A stretch of DNA of 62,685 nucleotides, taken from Pseudoalteromonas sp. SMS1 (GTDB lineage Bacteria; Pseudomonadota; Gammaproteobacteria; Enterobacterales; Alteromonadaceae). The stretch's first letter is position 1. Each line of letters begins with the position of its first letter. Below, piece after piece: positions 53,151 to 62,498 of the stretch. The stretch spans positions 1 to 62,685 of the forward strand of contig NZ_JAKGBI010000027.1 of assembly GCF_021530565.1 (NCBI RefSeq), written 5' to 3'. The notes below the pieces were generated by a model. The model did no database searches, had not been told where the DNA came from, and saw nothing but the letters and a program-made list of their open reading frames with translations. Made by a program: the position numbers and the translations under genes.

Positions 53151-55247
53151 TTAAAATGAGATCTCTACCACATCGTGATTCAGTTCAATCACTTGTTCAA
53201 GCAAAACTTTTTTGTCACGAACATCGGTTATTTTCCAAGCAAAAGGCTTGAGTGGCATTATCTGTGTCTGTATTTCACCTGTCAGAGAATAGGTTGATAA
53301 ATGCTTCGACGTCGGGTCATAGCTGTAAAACAAGGCGTCGTGCAGCACGAGGCTTTTACCGTTTAATGTGGGTAGGTGCTGCGATGTCTTTGTTTCGGGC
53401 GATAACGTTTGTTTAAACACTTTTCCGGAGAAGTCGCTGATATAGAGGTGTTCATTGGCAAGCCAAATATTATGAACATTCTTGGCTGGGTATGACGTAA
53501 AATGCAACGTTTTCATGTTTACCCGCCATAATTGATTTGTTGTTTGTCGCGACTTTGCGGTAACAAATAAACCGGCTTGTCCATGCCAAGCGACTACCTG
53601 CTTTAAAGGTATCGGAGAGTGTATGACTTCGATGTTTCCATTAAGGTCGAGAATGCGAAGCACGCCATCAACGACAGCCGCGATTTTTTCCCCTGAAGGC
53701 GACCAGACTAGTCGATCAATGTTAGTTTGCGTTGTAAAGCGACTTATCCGTGTGGATTGCTTACCATCCCACAGCCAAACCTCATCATGACCGGTGCGGG
53801 CAGAAATAAATGCTACCAGCTCGCCGAGTGGCTGAAATCGAGGTGATTTCTCCTGTGCCTTAGTGCGAGCAATACTTTTATAAGGCTGTACACGTTGATT
53901 TATACCTAGTTGACGCGTTTGATGATGCTGCTCATTTATTATCAGTTTCGCGATGTCTGTATCTTTGTACCCACGGATGGCGACAAGTTTTGGTTGTGTT
54001 GGGTGTTTATATGCACTGAGAATATCTCTCGAGGTTAAATTGTAGGGTGTCAGTGCTCCATTTAGGGTTAAGTGATACAGTCGTCCTTGATTAACAGCGA
54101 CTAGACTGCTGTTATCGCTTGATAGGTTAATATGAAATGGTGCAGCAAACTGGCTTTTGCCTTGTAGATGTATGGTGTTTTGCTGCATTACTTCACCTCG
54201 TATATTTAACACGGTGAGCACGTGTTCTAACTGATCATTGCGGCTCAGTACAATGTACTTTGAGTGTTTATGATCAAAGTCATAGCTATAGATCGTTAAC
54301 TCAGCGGACATAAAAAGCTCATTTACTTGATGTGTCGTAGCACTGTAACTAACTAGGCTGCGTTCACCATGGTTGGTGTGTAAGAACGCGTAATGATGAT
54401 TTGGCAATGCGATAGGGCGCTCAATCGCGCTCGCCTGGCACTGATAGCGTACGCTCGGCGACTGAGGTTTTTGTAACGACTCAGCCAAATCAAGCATATT
54501 TATTTGCCAACAATTTGCGGTTTGCGGCTCGTATGAAGGCACTGTGGGTTGGTCACAATGATGTTGCTGAGCAAAAATCAAATTTCGTCCATCGGGCGTG
54601 AAGCGCGTATCCTGGTAAAAACCAGCGAATGCAGTTAAACGTGTTTCGGTACCTGATGCCAAGTGTTTTGCCCAGATATGACTTTGGCATGCGCGGACAT
54701 GACGATTAAATACAATATATTGACCGTCGGGGCTATAGGTTGCATCCCTTTCGTTTGCATCTGTTTGTGTGATTGGTTTAATGGAAGACACCGAACGCTG
54801 TTTTGGTGAACTGTGTAACCATACAACGCTCAGAATCAGTGCGAGCCCAAGCACTAGCAGATATATTCCTTTTTTATGTCGTGATGTAATTGTGGGGGCC
54901 GAATTAGGCTGCTCTTCACTCGTTTGCTGCCATTTTACGTCAGCGATAAGCCGATAACCGATTTTAGGGTGGGTCGCGATAATGTGTGGAGACTTGGCGT
55001 CATCTCCCAATACTTTGCGCAATCGTGCGATACATCGTTGCAACGCGTTTGGCACGACTTCAGTGCCGCTCCAAACGTGCGCCATAATTTGCTGGTGGCT
55101 GACAACCTGTTGCGGGTGTTGTGCAAGCAGTAGTAATACCTGCAAAATTTTTGGTTCAACTTTTACGCTACGTGCATTGCAAATCACTTCAGAGCGAGAC
55201 AAATCGATAAGAAATTCGTTGATATAAAATCGCGAAGGTGAAGACAT
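53151..55247 (-). CDS. CadC-like winged-helix regulator with periplasmic beta-propeller
   Basis: A 698-residue membrane-anchored transcription factor. Residues 1-98 form an OmpR-type winged helix (FLIDLSRSEVICN, KILQVLLLLAQHPQQVVSHQQIMAHVW, ALQRCIARLRKVLGDD, THPKIGYRLIADV). A membrane helix follows at about 128-144 (GIYLLVLGLALILSVVWL). The remainder is a TolB-like propeller of PD40 blades (ATYSPDGQYIVFNRH, RFTPDGRNLIFAQQ, WSPSGEKIAAVVDG), a likely ligand sensor outside the inner membrane. The frame opens at 55268; ATG 55247 (MSSPSRF) gives the normal N-terminus. Divergent from the MBL-fold hydrolase gene, which it probably regulates. Confidence 0.9.
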   Translation of the reverse strand: MSSPSRFYINEFLIDLSRSEVICNARSVKVEPKILQVLLLLAQHPQQVVSHQQIMAHVWSGTEVVPNALQRCIARLRKVLGDDAKSPHIIATHPKIGYRLIADVKWQQTSEEQPNSAPTITSRHKKGIYLLVLGLALILSVVWLHSSPKQRSVSSIKPITQTDANERDATYSPDGQYIVFNRHVRACQSHIWAKHLASGTETRLTAFAGFYQDTRFTPDGRNLIFAQQHHCDQPTVPSYEPQTANCWQINMLDLAESLQKPQSPSVRYQCQASAIERPIALPNHHYAFLHTNHGERSLVSYSATTHQVNELFMSAELTIYSYDFDHKHSKYIVLSRNDQLEHVLTVLNIRGEVMQQNTIHLQGKSQFAAPFHINLSSDNSSLVAVNQGRLYHLTLNGALTPYNLTSRDILSAYKHPTQPKLVAIRGYKDTDIAKLIINEQHHQTRQLGINQRVQPYKSIARTKAQEKSPRFQPLGELVAFISARTGHDEVWLWDGKQSTRISRFTTQTNIDRLVWSPSGEKIAAVVDGVLRILDLNGNIEVIHSPIPLKQVVAWHGQAGLFVTAKSRQTTNQLWRVNMKTLHFTSYPAKNVHNIWLANEHLYISDFSGKVFKQTLSPETKTSQHLPTLNGKSLVLHDALFYSYDPTSKHLSTYSLTGEIQTQIMPLKPFAWKITDVRDKKVLLEQVIELNHDVVEISF

Positions 55248-55446
55248 AACAGCAATATAACAGCACAAAGTAAATTGAGTATATGGATATTAGTATCTGA
55301 TGTCGAGTTTCAAAAGCTATTGTAACTTACTGTTTAATATAGATATCAGCTATTCATCATGATTTCATCAGCGGGCCATTGTTGTTGTTGTCTACCAGTC
55401 AAGCACAGTACTCACTCTAAATTCGTACTAGTTAGGGAGCCACACG

Positions 55447-57024
55447 GTGAGTACACATCCTCGAACCTCTATCGTTAAAACTATAAAAATAACCCCCCTC
55501 TTTTTGAGTGTGCTGTTGGCAGTCAATTGCACGAAATCCGCAGCTACAGAAAGCGTTGATATGACGATAGACTTCGCATTTTCTGCGTATGGCGCTGACG
55601 CGTTGCGTGATACCCAGCAGCTTAAAATTGAAGAACAACTTTTTCATTATTCTCAAGGTCAAAGTGGCTTTGCTGCTGAGGGGGCACATGGTATTCAATT
55701 GCATAAACTTTACCAGCAATTGCACATAGACTTTCAAGCAAAAACCAAAACTTTTAAACGTAGCGATCAAAGCTTGATAGGAAATTATGGTCTACACAAT
55801 ATGACGACGATTGATAGGCGCATAGGTGGCGGTGTGGGAACTATGGTTGATCATTGTTTAAAAACGTATCAGCACACTGCCAGCATTAATTGGCGCTCTG
55901 TTGCCTTAGGTATGGAAAACGCGGTAGACACGCTGTTGGTGAAGAGGTTAGCGGCGAACAAAGCAAATATAACGAGTCGGGGGACTATGTTCATTCAAGG
56001 CCGGGAGCATCAAGTGCTTACACTGGTGGGCAAAGATACCAAAAAAAATTTCTATTTTGATAAACAAAGTGGGTATTTATCCCGAATGATAAATACATTT
56101 GATAATCAATCTATACGCTACGATTTTTTGGCGCATACGCGCAACAAGGCGGGGATTGCTTGGGCACAACAAGTTTTAATCAGTGCAAATGAAAAACCTG
56201 ATCGTCATGTCACATCTCGAACTATCTCAACTGGGCGAGAACAAACAAGCTTTGTATTGAACCCAAAAGGGTATACGCAAAAAAGCACGGCGACATTTTT
56301 GGCCTTCTCACAACCGAGTGTCAATCAAGTCGCTGAAGGCGTATATTTAGTCGGCCAAGGGTGGGGGTTTACACTGTTTTTTGATATTGGAAGTGCTTAT
56401 GTTTCGATGGGCGCTTGGCAAATGCCTAACGACCATTTTACATGGCAAAAACGACTGGACAAACTGCACCAAGTAACGGGAAACACAAAGCCAGTATCTC
56501 ACTTTATCGTTACACACCATCATGATGATCACCTAATGGGATTGCAAGAAGTGGTTGATCATGGCGCGCGTCTAGTCTTGTTGCCTGCTCATTTGGCTGC
56601 CGTTCAAGACAGCGTATCTGGGGCGCTGACCTCTGAGCAGTATATATTTGTCAAGGAACAAGTGCTGCCTAAACTTGGCCATCTTCAGCTAATAGATATA
56701 CCAAGCAGCCACTCAGAGCACAATCTTGTCGTATATTTGCCTAATCAAGAGGTTCTTTTTGCTGAGGATATGTTCGGGAGTAGTTTGAAACACGGGTTTC
56801 ATTCTCCTAACAGTTGGCCGAGCCGAGATGTGTATTATCGTAGTAATGTATTGCATAAAAGAACCTTAGATCTTGAGCTAGACATTTCTCAGTATGTGTC
56901 TTCGCACCATGGTCGTGTACTGTCTAAGGCGGAGTTTCAGCAATTACTTACGCTGGCTTGTCCAAATAATCACACCCTTCAGCGCCGATTATTCGGGCAA
57001 AGTGCCATCGTGCAGCCCCAGTAA
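55447..57024 (+). CDS. MBL-fold metallo-hydrolase, secreted
   Basis: A 525-residue protein. A hydrophobic signal segment (about 13-33) is followed by a 260-residue domain rich in beta strands without known motif, resembling the N-terminal part seen in Alteromonadales MBL-fold proteins. The metallo-beta-lactamase fold occupies the C-terminal half: THHHDDHLMG (His357, His359, Asp361, His362), HSEHNLVVYLPNQEVLFAEDMF (third ligand region) and a late SSHHGRVLS. Metal ligands are complete, so hydrolase activity is expected; the substrate is unknown. Start GTG 55447 with GGGAG 7 bases upstream. Divergent from the CadC-like regulator. Confidence 0.87.
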   Translation: MSTHPRTSIVKTIKITPLFLSVLLAVNCTKSAATESVDMTIDFAFSAYGADALRDTQQLKIEEQLFHYSQGQSGFAAEGAHGIQLHKLYQQLHIDFQAKTKTFKRSDQSLIGNYGLHNMTTIDRRIGGGVGTMVDHCLKTYQHTASINWRSVALGMENAVDTLLVKRLAANKANITSRGTMFIQGREHQVLTLVGKDTKKNFYFDKQSGYLSRMINTFDNQSIRYDFLAHTRNKAGIAWAQQVLISANEKPDRHVTSRTISTGREQTSFVLNPKGYTQKSTATFLAFSQPSVNQVAEGVYLVGQGWGFTLFFDIGSAYVSMGAWQMPNDHFTWQKRLDKLHQVTGNTKPVSHFIVTHHHDDHLMGLQEVVDHGARLVLLPAHLAAVQDSVSGALTSEQYIFVKEQVLPKLGHLQLIDIPSSHSEHNLVVYLPNQEVLFAEDMFGSSLKHGFHSPNSWPSRDVYYRSNVLHKRTLDLELDISQYVSSHHGRVLSKAEFQQLLTLACPNNHTLQRRLFGQSAIVQPQ

Positions 57025-57032
57025 TGCTAGGT

Positions 57033-57076
57033 ATGTACATAGAGCGCACGATTTAGCGCGTTCTATGTACATTTTT
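57033..57076 (+). terminator. Terminator of the MBL-fold gene
   Basis: ATGTACATAGAGCGC (57033-57047) pairs with GCGTTCTATGTACAT (57058-57072, one G-U pair), loop of ten bases, followed by TTTT on the plus strand. A strong stem placed between convergent genes. Confidence 0.88.
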
Positions 57077-57091
57077 GCCGAATTGCGGTAA

Positions 57092-58636
57092 TTATTGTGA
57101 GCGCTTTTTTAACAGCAAATCATGGAAGTTATAAGAGAAATCTGTGCTGCGATTCACTGCCTTCATTTTAATCGTTTTTACTTTTCCTTCGAAATCCATT
57201 TCAAAGTTGACGTAAGCATCTGCGTTCAGCGTTCTATCATTCCATTTCGCAATAAAGCGATTACCATGAAGGTGAAGCAGTGTGCCCTCTAATGCATCGC
57301 TACGTGAAAACTTAATATGGAGCTGATCGGCTTGTTTTTTTATCGAAACCTCACCATACCATGTGTCATGGTAGGAACCTGCATAGTCCTCAAGCGCTAA
57401 TGTTGGCGTCGTAATTTGAGTTGTTGTTGGTTCAGTGGCTGGCTTTTGAGATTTTTGCCTAGCTTTATATCGGTTTTTACCATCAATATAGAGGTCAATA
57501 TAGTCAGTTGGTTTTTCAGTAATATAGCTTTCTAAAATGGTTGCTGTTAATCCTTGCGCGGCTCTAGACCATTGATTTGTTAGTGCAATGACGGCAACGT
57601 CTAGTTCAGGTAAAAAGGCCATATGTGATGCCATTCCCTGAACCGCTCCCCCATGGGAGACATGCATGTGTCCGTGAAAGTCCATTAACCGCCAGCCTAG
57701 TCCATAAGCTTGAAAATGTGTCTGAGAATATGTCTTAGCCATATAAGAAACGGGTTGTAGCGTCACAGGTTGCCACATTTCGTGCTGTCGTTGTGGGCTA
57801 ATTAGGGCCTCGCCATTTGACAGTTGACCTTTAGATAGATGCAGCTTGGCCCACTTGGCCATCCCCTCAATGTGGCAATTGATGAGATCGCCCTCTTTAA
57901 AGAAGGTGGTTTGCAATTTCTCGTCGACGACCATATGTGGCGTTGCGCGCTCTGATGTTGTGGTAATACGCGCTGAGTGCGCAACACACCCCGTCATATT
58001 CAGTGGTATTAGAATTTCTTTTTCGACGAATCGATCCCAGGGCATCCCAGTGACTGCACGGATGACCTCTTCAGCCACACCGTACATCAAGTTGTTATAT
58101 GCATAGCGAGAACGAAATGAGCTTTGTGGTTTTAGGTGTCTGAGCGCAGCTATGATTTCGTCGGGTGATGATTTGGCATCAGGCCACTGCAGTAAATCGC
58201 CGGCACCGAGTGGTAAACCGGAACGATGTGTGAGTAAATCTCGAATTGTAAATTCACGTGTTACCCAAGGGTCATACATTTGAAACTGAGGGAGGTAGTC
58301 AATTACCTTATCATCCCACGCAATTTTTTTGTCATCGACTAATATTGCCAGTGCTGCTGTTAGAAAAGATTTGCTGATTGAACCAATTTGAAAAAGGGTA
58401 TCTGACTTCACTGGCTTGTTATCTGCAATGGATTGTATGCCATACCCCTTAGCGTGAATAACGTGATCACCTTTTATCACCGCTAATGCGATACCCGGCA
58501 CATTCAGTTCATTTTGTGCTCTTTTAACCAGTGCGTCTATTTGTTGCTCTCCAAGCTCAGCGCTATAGCTTGAAGATGCCGTGAGTGCGTGTAAAAAAAA
58601 TGCCCCAGTTAAAAATAATTTTTTGGTATAGTTCAT
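57092..58636 (-). CDS. Serine hydrolase of the class C beta-lactamase (PBP-like) family
   Basis: A 514-residue secreted protein (signal peptide MNYTKKLFLTGAFFLHALTA). The catalytic domain has S-x-x-K as Ser86-I-S-Lys89 in QIGSISKSF, Y-x-N as Tyr180-Asn182 in YAYNNLMYG, and an HGG-type third motif (VSHGGAVQGMASH). The C-terminal 120 residues form a DUF3471-like beta domain (YAGSYHDTWYGEVSIKKQADQL). This architecture is typical of esterase or D-aminopeptidase-like beta-lactamase homologues, not true beta-lactamases. The frame opens at 58666; ATG 58636 follows AAAGG and begins the signal peptide. Divergent from the LytTR regulator gene. Confidence 0.92.
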   Translation of the reverse strand: MNYTKKLFLTGAFFLHALTASSSYSAELGEQQIDALVKRAQNELNVPGIALAVIKGDHVIHAKGYGIQSIADNKPVKSDTLFQIGSISKSFLTAALAILVDDKKIAWDDKVIDYLPQFQMYDPWVTREFTIRDLLTHRSGLPLGAGDLLQWPDAKSSPDEIIAALRHLKPQSSFRSRYAYNNLMYGVAEEVIRAVTGMPWDRFVEKEILIPLNMTGCVAHSARITTTSERATPHMVVDEKLQTTFFKEGDLINCHIEGMAKWAKLHLSKGQLSNGEALISPQRQHEMWQPVTLQPVSYMAKTYSQTHFQAYGLGWRLMDFHGHMHVSHGGAVQGMASHMAFLPELDVAVIALTNQWSRAAQGLTATILESYITEKPTDYIDLYIDGKNRYKARQKSQKPATEPTTTQITTPTLALEDYAGSYHDTWYGEVSIKKQADQLHIKFSRSDALEGTLLHLHGNRFIAKWNDRTLNADAYVNFEMDFEGKVKTIKMKAVNRSTDFSYNFHDLLLKKRSQ

Positions 58637-58810
58637 GTCAGTTAACCTTTGTAAATGTTTGTACAACGGTAAAGCACACTAACAATTTTTCATTATTTCT
58701 CGAGCACTTATATGCAAGCGGCGGTATATTTTCTGCAAGTGGTATTAAATATTCAGCGAACAATTGGCAAAGCCGGGTGGGTTACGCGTCATCGTTGTAA
58801 CAGGCAGATC

Positions 58811-60313
58811 ATGCTTTTTCTGTTATTTGTTGTGGGGTTTTTGAGCCCATTTAGCAGCGCGACTGAAAGCTTTAATAAGCATATTATTCAATCAGTTAAC
58901 GTGTGCGAAGCCGCTGAGGCCGTTAGTGCATTCAGGGAAAGCGAGTTTTTTTCAACGCAGGAGTGCCAAATAAAATCGCTCGCGCGCATAGATTCAAATG
59001 ACAAGATGATTTGGGTGGCCACTTCCTTTTCTTTAGGCGATGTGAAGGCACCCCATACCCGTCCACTGGGCTTGTATTTCTCCGCAAAAGCAGCCGCAGA
59101 ATTTTACTTGAATGGTTACTTGATTGGACGTAATGGGCACCCATCTGGTGATGCAGAAAAGGAAACTCCTGGCGTTATGGATACCGTTTTGTATCTACCA
59201 AGCGAAATACTAAAGGCAGAGCACAACCAATTGTCGATCAAGTTATCCTCACACCACAATATCATGCGCTTTGAACCGGTGGTTCAGCGGCTCATTATTG
59301 CAGATTACATGTCGCCTCAAAATATGGTTTTGCGCCACTATTTACCTACGTTTATTCCGTTCGGTATTTTGTTTATCGGCTTTCTTTATTCGCTTTATTT
59401 GACGATATCGCGTGTCAGCATGGATCTACAGCTTTTACTGTCTACTTTTTCGTTTGCTGTTTTGGTCCAATTGATATTGGAAGTTTCGCGGGGGGTGTTC
59501 GCATATACCTACCCATTTCATGACATAAGGATGTTAGGTATTTTATTAATGAGTGCGTGTAGTGGTGGGTGTCTATTGCTTTATATGGCGCGTAAATTTT
59601 CTATCAACTGGAAAATTACCTTCATTTGCATATCTTTGGGGTTAACGGTAGCGGGTATGTCTGCCGCAAGCGCATTGGAAGACAAAACCATCTTGGCTTT
59701 TATGGTGCCAACAGGCATCAGTGTTTGCCTAGGCATTTATGCGGCGATTCGTCACAACACAGGGGCAACGGCTCACAGTGCAGCCCTATTGATATTTTTA
59801 CTGGCTATCATTTTAAAACCAAACGAGTTTCTTGATATTTACTTTTATTATTTCATCGCTGCGCTTTTTGTTTTTTTCTTGATACTTCAGACTTATGCAT
59901 ACAAAACGGAACAACGACAGCGGATCGTTGAGCAAACTCGTGCACAGCGTTTGCAATTGGCGCTAGATGACTTTCAACAAAACCAAGCGCCTGCGAAGAT
60001 AAAGTTAAACCAAGCGGGCAAAATTGAATGGGTAAACTCAGAGCAAATTTGTTATTGTAAAGGCGCAAGAGATTATGTTGAAATCGTCTTTTCTGAGCGT
60101 CCTAATGTGCTATATAACGAACGTTTAAGTGCCTTAGAGAACGAATTACCTTCTACTTTTTTGCGCGTACATCGTTCATATTTAGTCAACAAGCGATATA
60201 TTCAATCACTTGAAAGTGCACAATCAGGAGGGGGAGTTCTTATTCTTACCACTGGTGAGCAGGTACCCGTGAGCAGAAGGATTATGCCGTCCGTACGTAA
60301 AGTGCTCAGTTAG
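58811..60313 (+). CDS. LytTR transcriptional regulator with extracytoplasmic and 7TM regions
   Basis: A protein of 500 residues from the start chosen here. An N-terminal signal-like segment (LFLLFVVGFLSPFSSA) is followed by a jelly-roll-like periplasmic domain of about 150 residues (LGLYFSAKAAAEFYLNGYLIGRNGHPS), then about seven membrane helices, a short coiled coil (TEQRQRIVEQTRAQRLQL) and a C-terminal LytTR DNA-binding domain (RDYVEIVF, FLRVHRSYLVNKRYI, GEQVPVSRR). The fusion suggests direct signal-to-promoter control without a histidine kinase. An ATG at 58712 is in frame, but the residues before 58811 are basic and unlike a signal peptide. Divergent from the serine hydrolase. Confidence 0.87.
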   Translation: MLFLLFVVGFLSPFSSATESFNKHIIQSVNVCEAAEAVSAFRESEFFSTQECQIKSLARIDSNDKMIWVATSFSLGDVKAPHTRPLGLYFSAKAAAEFYLNGYLIGRNGHPSGDAEKETPGVMDTVLYLPSEILKAEHNQLSIKLSSHHNIMRFEPVVQRLIIADYMSPQNMVLRHYLPTFIPFGILFIGFLYSLYLTISRVSMDLQLLLSTFSFAVLVQLILEVSRGVFAYTYPFHDIRMLGILLMSACSGGCLLLYMARKFSINWKITFICISLGLTVAGMSAASALEDKTILAFMVPTGISVCLGIYAAIRHNTGATAHSAALLIFLLAIILKPNEFLDIYFYYFIAALFVFFLILQTYAYKTEQRQRIVEQTRAQRLQLALDDFQQNQAPAKIKLNQAGKIEWVNSEQICYCKGARDYVEIVFSERPNVLYNERLSALENELPSTFLRVHRSYLVNKRYIQSLESAQSGGGVLILTTGEQVPVSRRIMPSVRKVLS

Positions 60314-60403
60314 CATCGAGTATGGTGTCCGGAAGCCATATACATGAATTGAGTGAGAAGCATCCCTGAAAAGGTGAGCATAAGATAGAATAAGGAAGCG
60401 TAA

Positions 60404-60754
60404 ATGCTTGAGACCAAAAAGCCGGTTAATAATCATAAGGCATATCATGCCCATGTGTACTTTGATATGTCTTCAAGTGCCGTGGCGAAAAAGCTATGCG
60501 AAGAAATTGCACATAGTTTTGATTTAAAAGTCGGACGCTTTCATGAAAGGCTGGTGGGACCTCACCCATGTTGGAGTTGCCAAATCTCATTTTTTGCAAA
60601 AGACTTTGAGCAGTTTGTACCTTGGTTAGATGTAAAGCGCCAGAATTTAACCGTATTTGTGCATGCGCTGACAGGTAATGATTACCTAGACCATACCGAG
60701 TTTGCATATTGGCTTGGGGAGCCTGTTGAGCTCGATTTAAGTCTCTTTTCATAG
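60404..60754 (+). CDS. DOPA 4,5-dioxygenase family protein
   Basis: A 116-residue protein matching the DOPA 4,5-dioxygenase family (PF08883), small non-heme iron extradiol dioxygenase-like proteins. Seen: YHAHVYFD near the N-terminus, VGPHPCWSCQISF in the middle and VHALTGNDYLDHTEFAYWLG near the end; the His residues in HAH, GPHP, HALTG and DHTE are the conserved candidates for iron binding. In bacteria the physiological substrate is unknown. The start is ATG 60404 with AAGGAAG upstream. Stands alone downstream of the LytTR gene. Confidence 0.9.
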   Translation: MLETKKPVNNHKAYHAHVYFDMSSSAVAKKLCEEIAHSFDLKVGRFHERLVGPHPCWSCQISFFAKDFEQFVPWLDVKRQNLTVFVHALTGNDYLDHTEFAYWLGEPVELDLSLFS

Positions 60755-61062
60755 AGATTAGCCAATCTAGTAGCAAGAAAATTGAAGCATTGTACACAGT
60801 TCTATTGTTCTTTAAGTGGCTTCTGTGGTGCTTAATCAAGCGCATTTGTAAAAGCGTGGCCATTACGTCGATTGACCAATCAATTTTAAATTTAGGCCCT
60901 GCATTCAGCGGCGCTAGTATACAAACTGGATTCTATTTCATTCTGCATGCTACGTTCAGTTAGACCCATTCCTCACACATACCAACGGTAACCCTTCAGG
61001 TAAAAATGGAAACCAAAGCATTGCCGCCTAGCAAACACAGGTTATTTTTTGGGTGATCGTCC
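60755..61062. other. Intergenic stretch without recognised features
   Basis: About 300 bases between the DOPA-dioxygenase-like gene and a doubtful small frame. No plausible gene, strong hairpin with U-tract or promoter pair was found. Confidence 0.5.
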
Positions 61063-61263
61063 GTGGAACTCATTTTAGCAGCCGCGTGTCGTTACTTTAG
61101 GTATGTTTATGCTAAAACACGTTTATATCTTAAATATCATAATGATGTAGGTCACTCAATTTTTACCATGCAGTTATTTTCAATCCTGGTCGCGATATTT
61201 GCCACTTTTGGAAAGATTGCTGTTGAGCGCGATAGAGTAAAGCGTGCGTTAGAACGCTGTTGA
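61063..61263 (+). CDS. Possible small membrane protein
   Basis: A 66-residue frame from GTG 61063 with one hydrophobic segment (MQLFSILVAIFATFGKIAV) and a basic amphipathic end (ERDRVKRALERC). It has no good ribosome binding site. The hydrophobic helix followed by charged residues is protein-like, but the frame may be chance. Confidence 0.25.
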   Translation: MELILAAACRYFRYVYAKTRLYLKYHNDVGHSIFTMQLFSILVAIFATFGKIAVERDRVKRALERC

Positions 61264-61329
61264 GCATGATTTAGAAATCTTGGCGCAACTAGGAGTTTAA
61301 ATTTGTATGTGGCGCATAAAAATTAAACG

Positions 61330-61554
61330 GTGGAGACTGAACAAAGTGTGGCGGACACAGTCTATATTGCATTAAGTTTGCTAGTCACGTTACTGTGTTG
61401 TTCGGCCTTTGCGGGCTATGAGCGATTGACCTATCGTCACTATCCCATCACACATACATTTTGCCCCAATGCCCTACCAGACAGTAAGCAGGTTTGGGTT
61501 GCTTTGCCTCAGGGGGCTCAGTTTCTGATGTTAGGTCATAATTTGAGTATATAA
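61330..61554 (+). CDS. Possible small membrane-anchored protein
   Basis: A 74-residue frame from GTG 61330 with a hydrophobic segment (VYIALSLLVTLLCCSAFAGY) and then a short Pro/His-containing tail. No clear ribosome site. Its position just upstream of the nitrilase gene would allow co-transcription, but the coding status is doubtful. Confidence 0.3.
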   Translation: METEQSVADTVYIALSLLVTLLCCSAFAGYERLTYRHYPITHTFCPNALPDSKQVWVALPQGAQFLMLGHNLSI

Positions 61555-61635
61555 TTGAAAGTTATAGTTATAGCCGAGTTGAACGGCGTATAATATGCAA
61601 ATATTGACGACTTAAGTTGGTTTTAAGGAGAAAAA

Positions 61636-62367
61636 ATGAAATTAGCAGTCGCGCAAAGTAGTTCGGTGCGAGGAGATGTTGCACACAATATCGAAAACCA
61701 TCTCAGATATATTAGAGAAGCGAGTAAGCTCGGTGTGCAATATTTGGTTTTTCCCGAGCTATCTTTGTCTGGCTACGAGCCTGATATAGCGAAAGGGATC
61801 GCATTTGAATTGAATGATCCGCGTTTGCAGCCACTGGTTGATGCTGCCAAAAAATATCAGATCACAATCGGTGTGGGTGCGCCTATACAAGCACAAGGGT
61901 TACCAAAAATAGGCTTATTTGTTTTTCACCAATGCGGCCTTGTTGAGGTGTATGAAAAAATGCACCTACATGCTGGTGAAGAAAGTTACTTTAGCCACGG
62001 CGATACTTATCACTTAGTGGAAATTGACAAACAAAAAGTTGCCAATGCGATCTGTGCTGACACAGTCTATCCCGTGCATGCAAGAGCGTGTGCAAAATTA
62101 GGGGCAACAGTCTACATTGCGGGGGTTTTGGTAACACCCAGCGGGTATGAGCGAGATGCAGAGCTTTGGTTTAGTTATGCATCTGACTTTCAAATGCTCG
62201 TTGCGATTGCCAACTACAGTCAACCCAGCGGTGGGTTAGAAACGGCGGGTAAAAGTGCCATTTGGTTTAAAAATCAATTATTGGCTCAAGCTGATGAGCA
62301 TGAGGAAGCTCTGGTCATCGCACAGAATACTGATGGCGCTTGGCTCGCGCAGGTGCACAAAATTTAA
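61636..62367 (+). CDS. Carbon-nitrogen hydrolase (nitrilase superfamily)
   Basis: A 243-residue amidohydrolase of the nitrilase superfamily. The Glu-Lys-Cys triad is complete: Glu41 in FPELSLSGYEP, Lys108 in YEKMHLHAGEE and Cys140 in NAICADT. Such enzymes hydrolyse amides or carbamoyl amines (omega-amidase or N-carbamoylputrescine-type); the branch cannot be fixed by eye. Length is normal to slightly short. RBS AAGGAG is 6 bases before ATG 61636. Confidence 0.92.
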   Translation: MKLAVAQSSSVRGDVAHNIENHLRYIREASKLGVQYLVFPELSLSGYEPDIAKGIAFELNDPRLQPLVDAAKKYQITIGVGAPIQAQGLPKIGLFVFHQCGLVEVYEKMHLHAGEESYFSHGDTYHLVEIDKQKVANAICADTVYPVHARACAKLGATVYIAGVLVTPSGYERDAELWFSYASDFQMLVAIANYSQPSGGLETAGKSAIWFKNQLLAQADEHEEALVIAQNTDGAWLAQVHKI

Positions 62368-62498
62368 CGTCCTGCTATGGTGCTTTTTCTGTACTAGCGG
62401 AGTATTCAATAAAAGTGATGTTTGGCCCAGAGTCAAAAAATAAGCGACGAGACGACTTTGTTTTCGTACAATGGCAAAAATCTATTAAGAAGCTTTTT

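Noticed and set aside
55432..55770. 112-codon minus-strand frame at the start of the MBL-fold gene
   Set aside because: Antisense to a convincing signal-peptide-bearing gene, without its own ribosome site.
57092..58636. Serine hydrolase as a beta-lactamase resistance gene
   Set aside because: SxxK and YxN are shared by all class C-like hydrolases; the C-terminal DUF3471-like domain points to an esterase or peptidase-like role.
60426..60863. 145-codon minus-strand frame over the DOPA-dioxygenase-like gene
   Set aside because: It overlaps a gene with clear family motifs on the other strand, and its translation shows no domain or signal.
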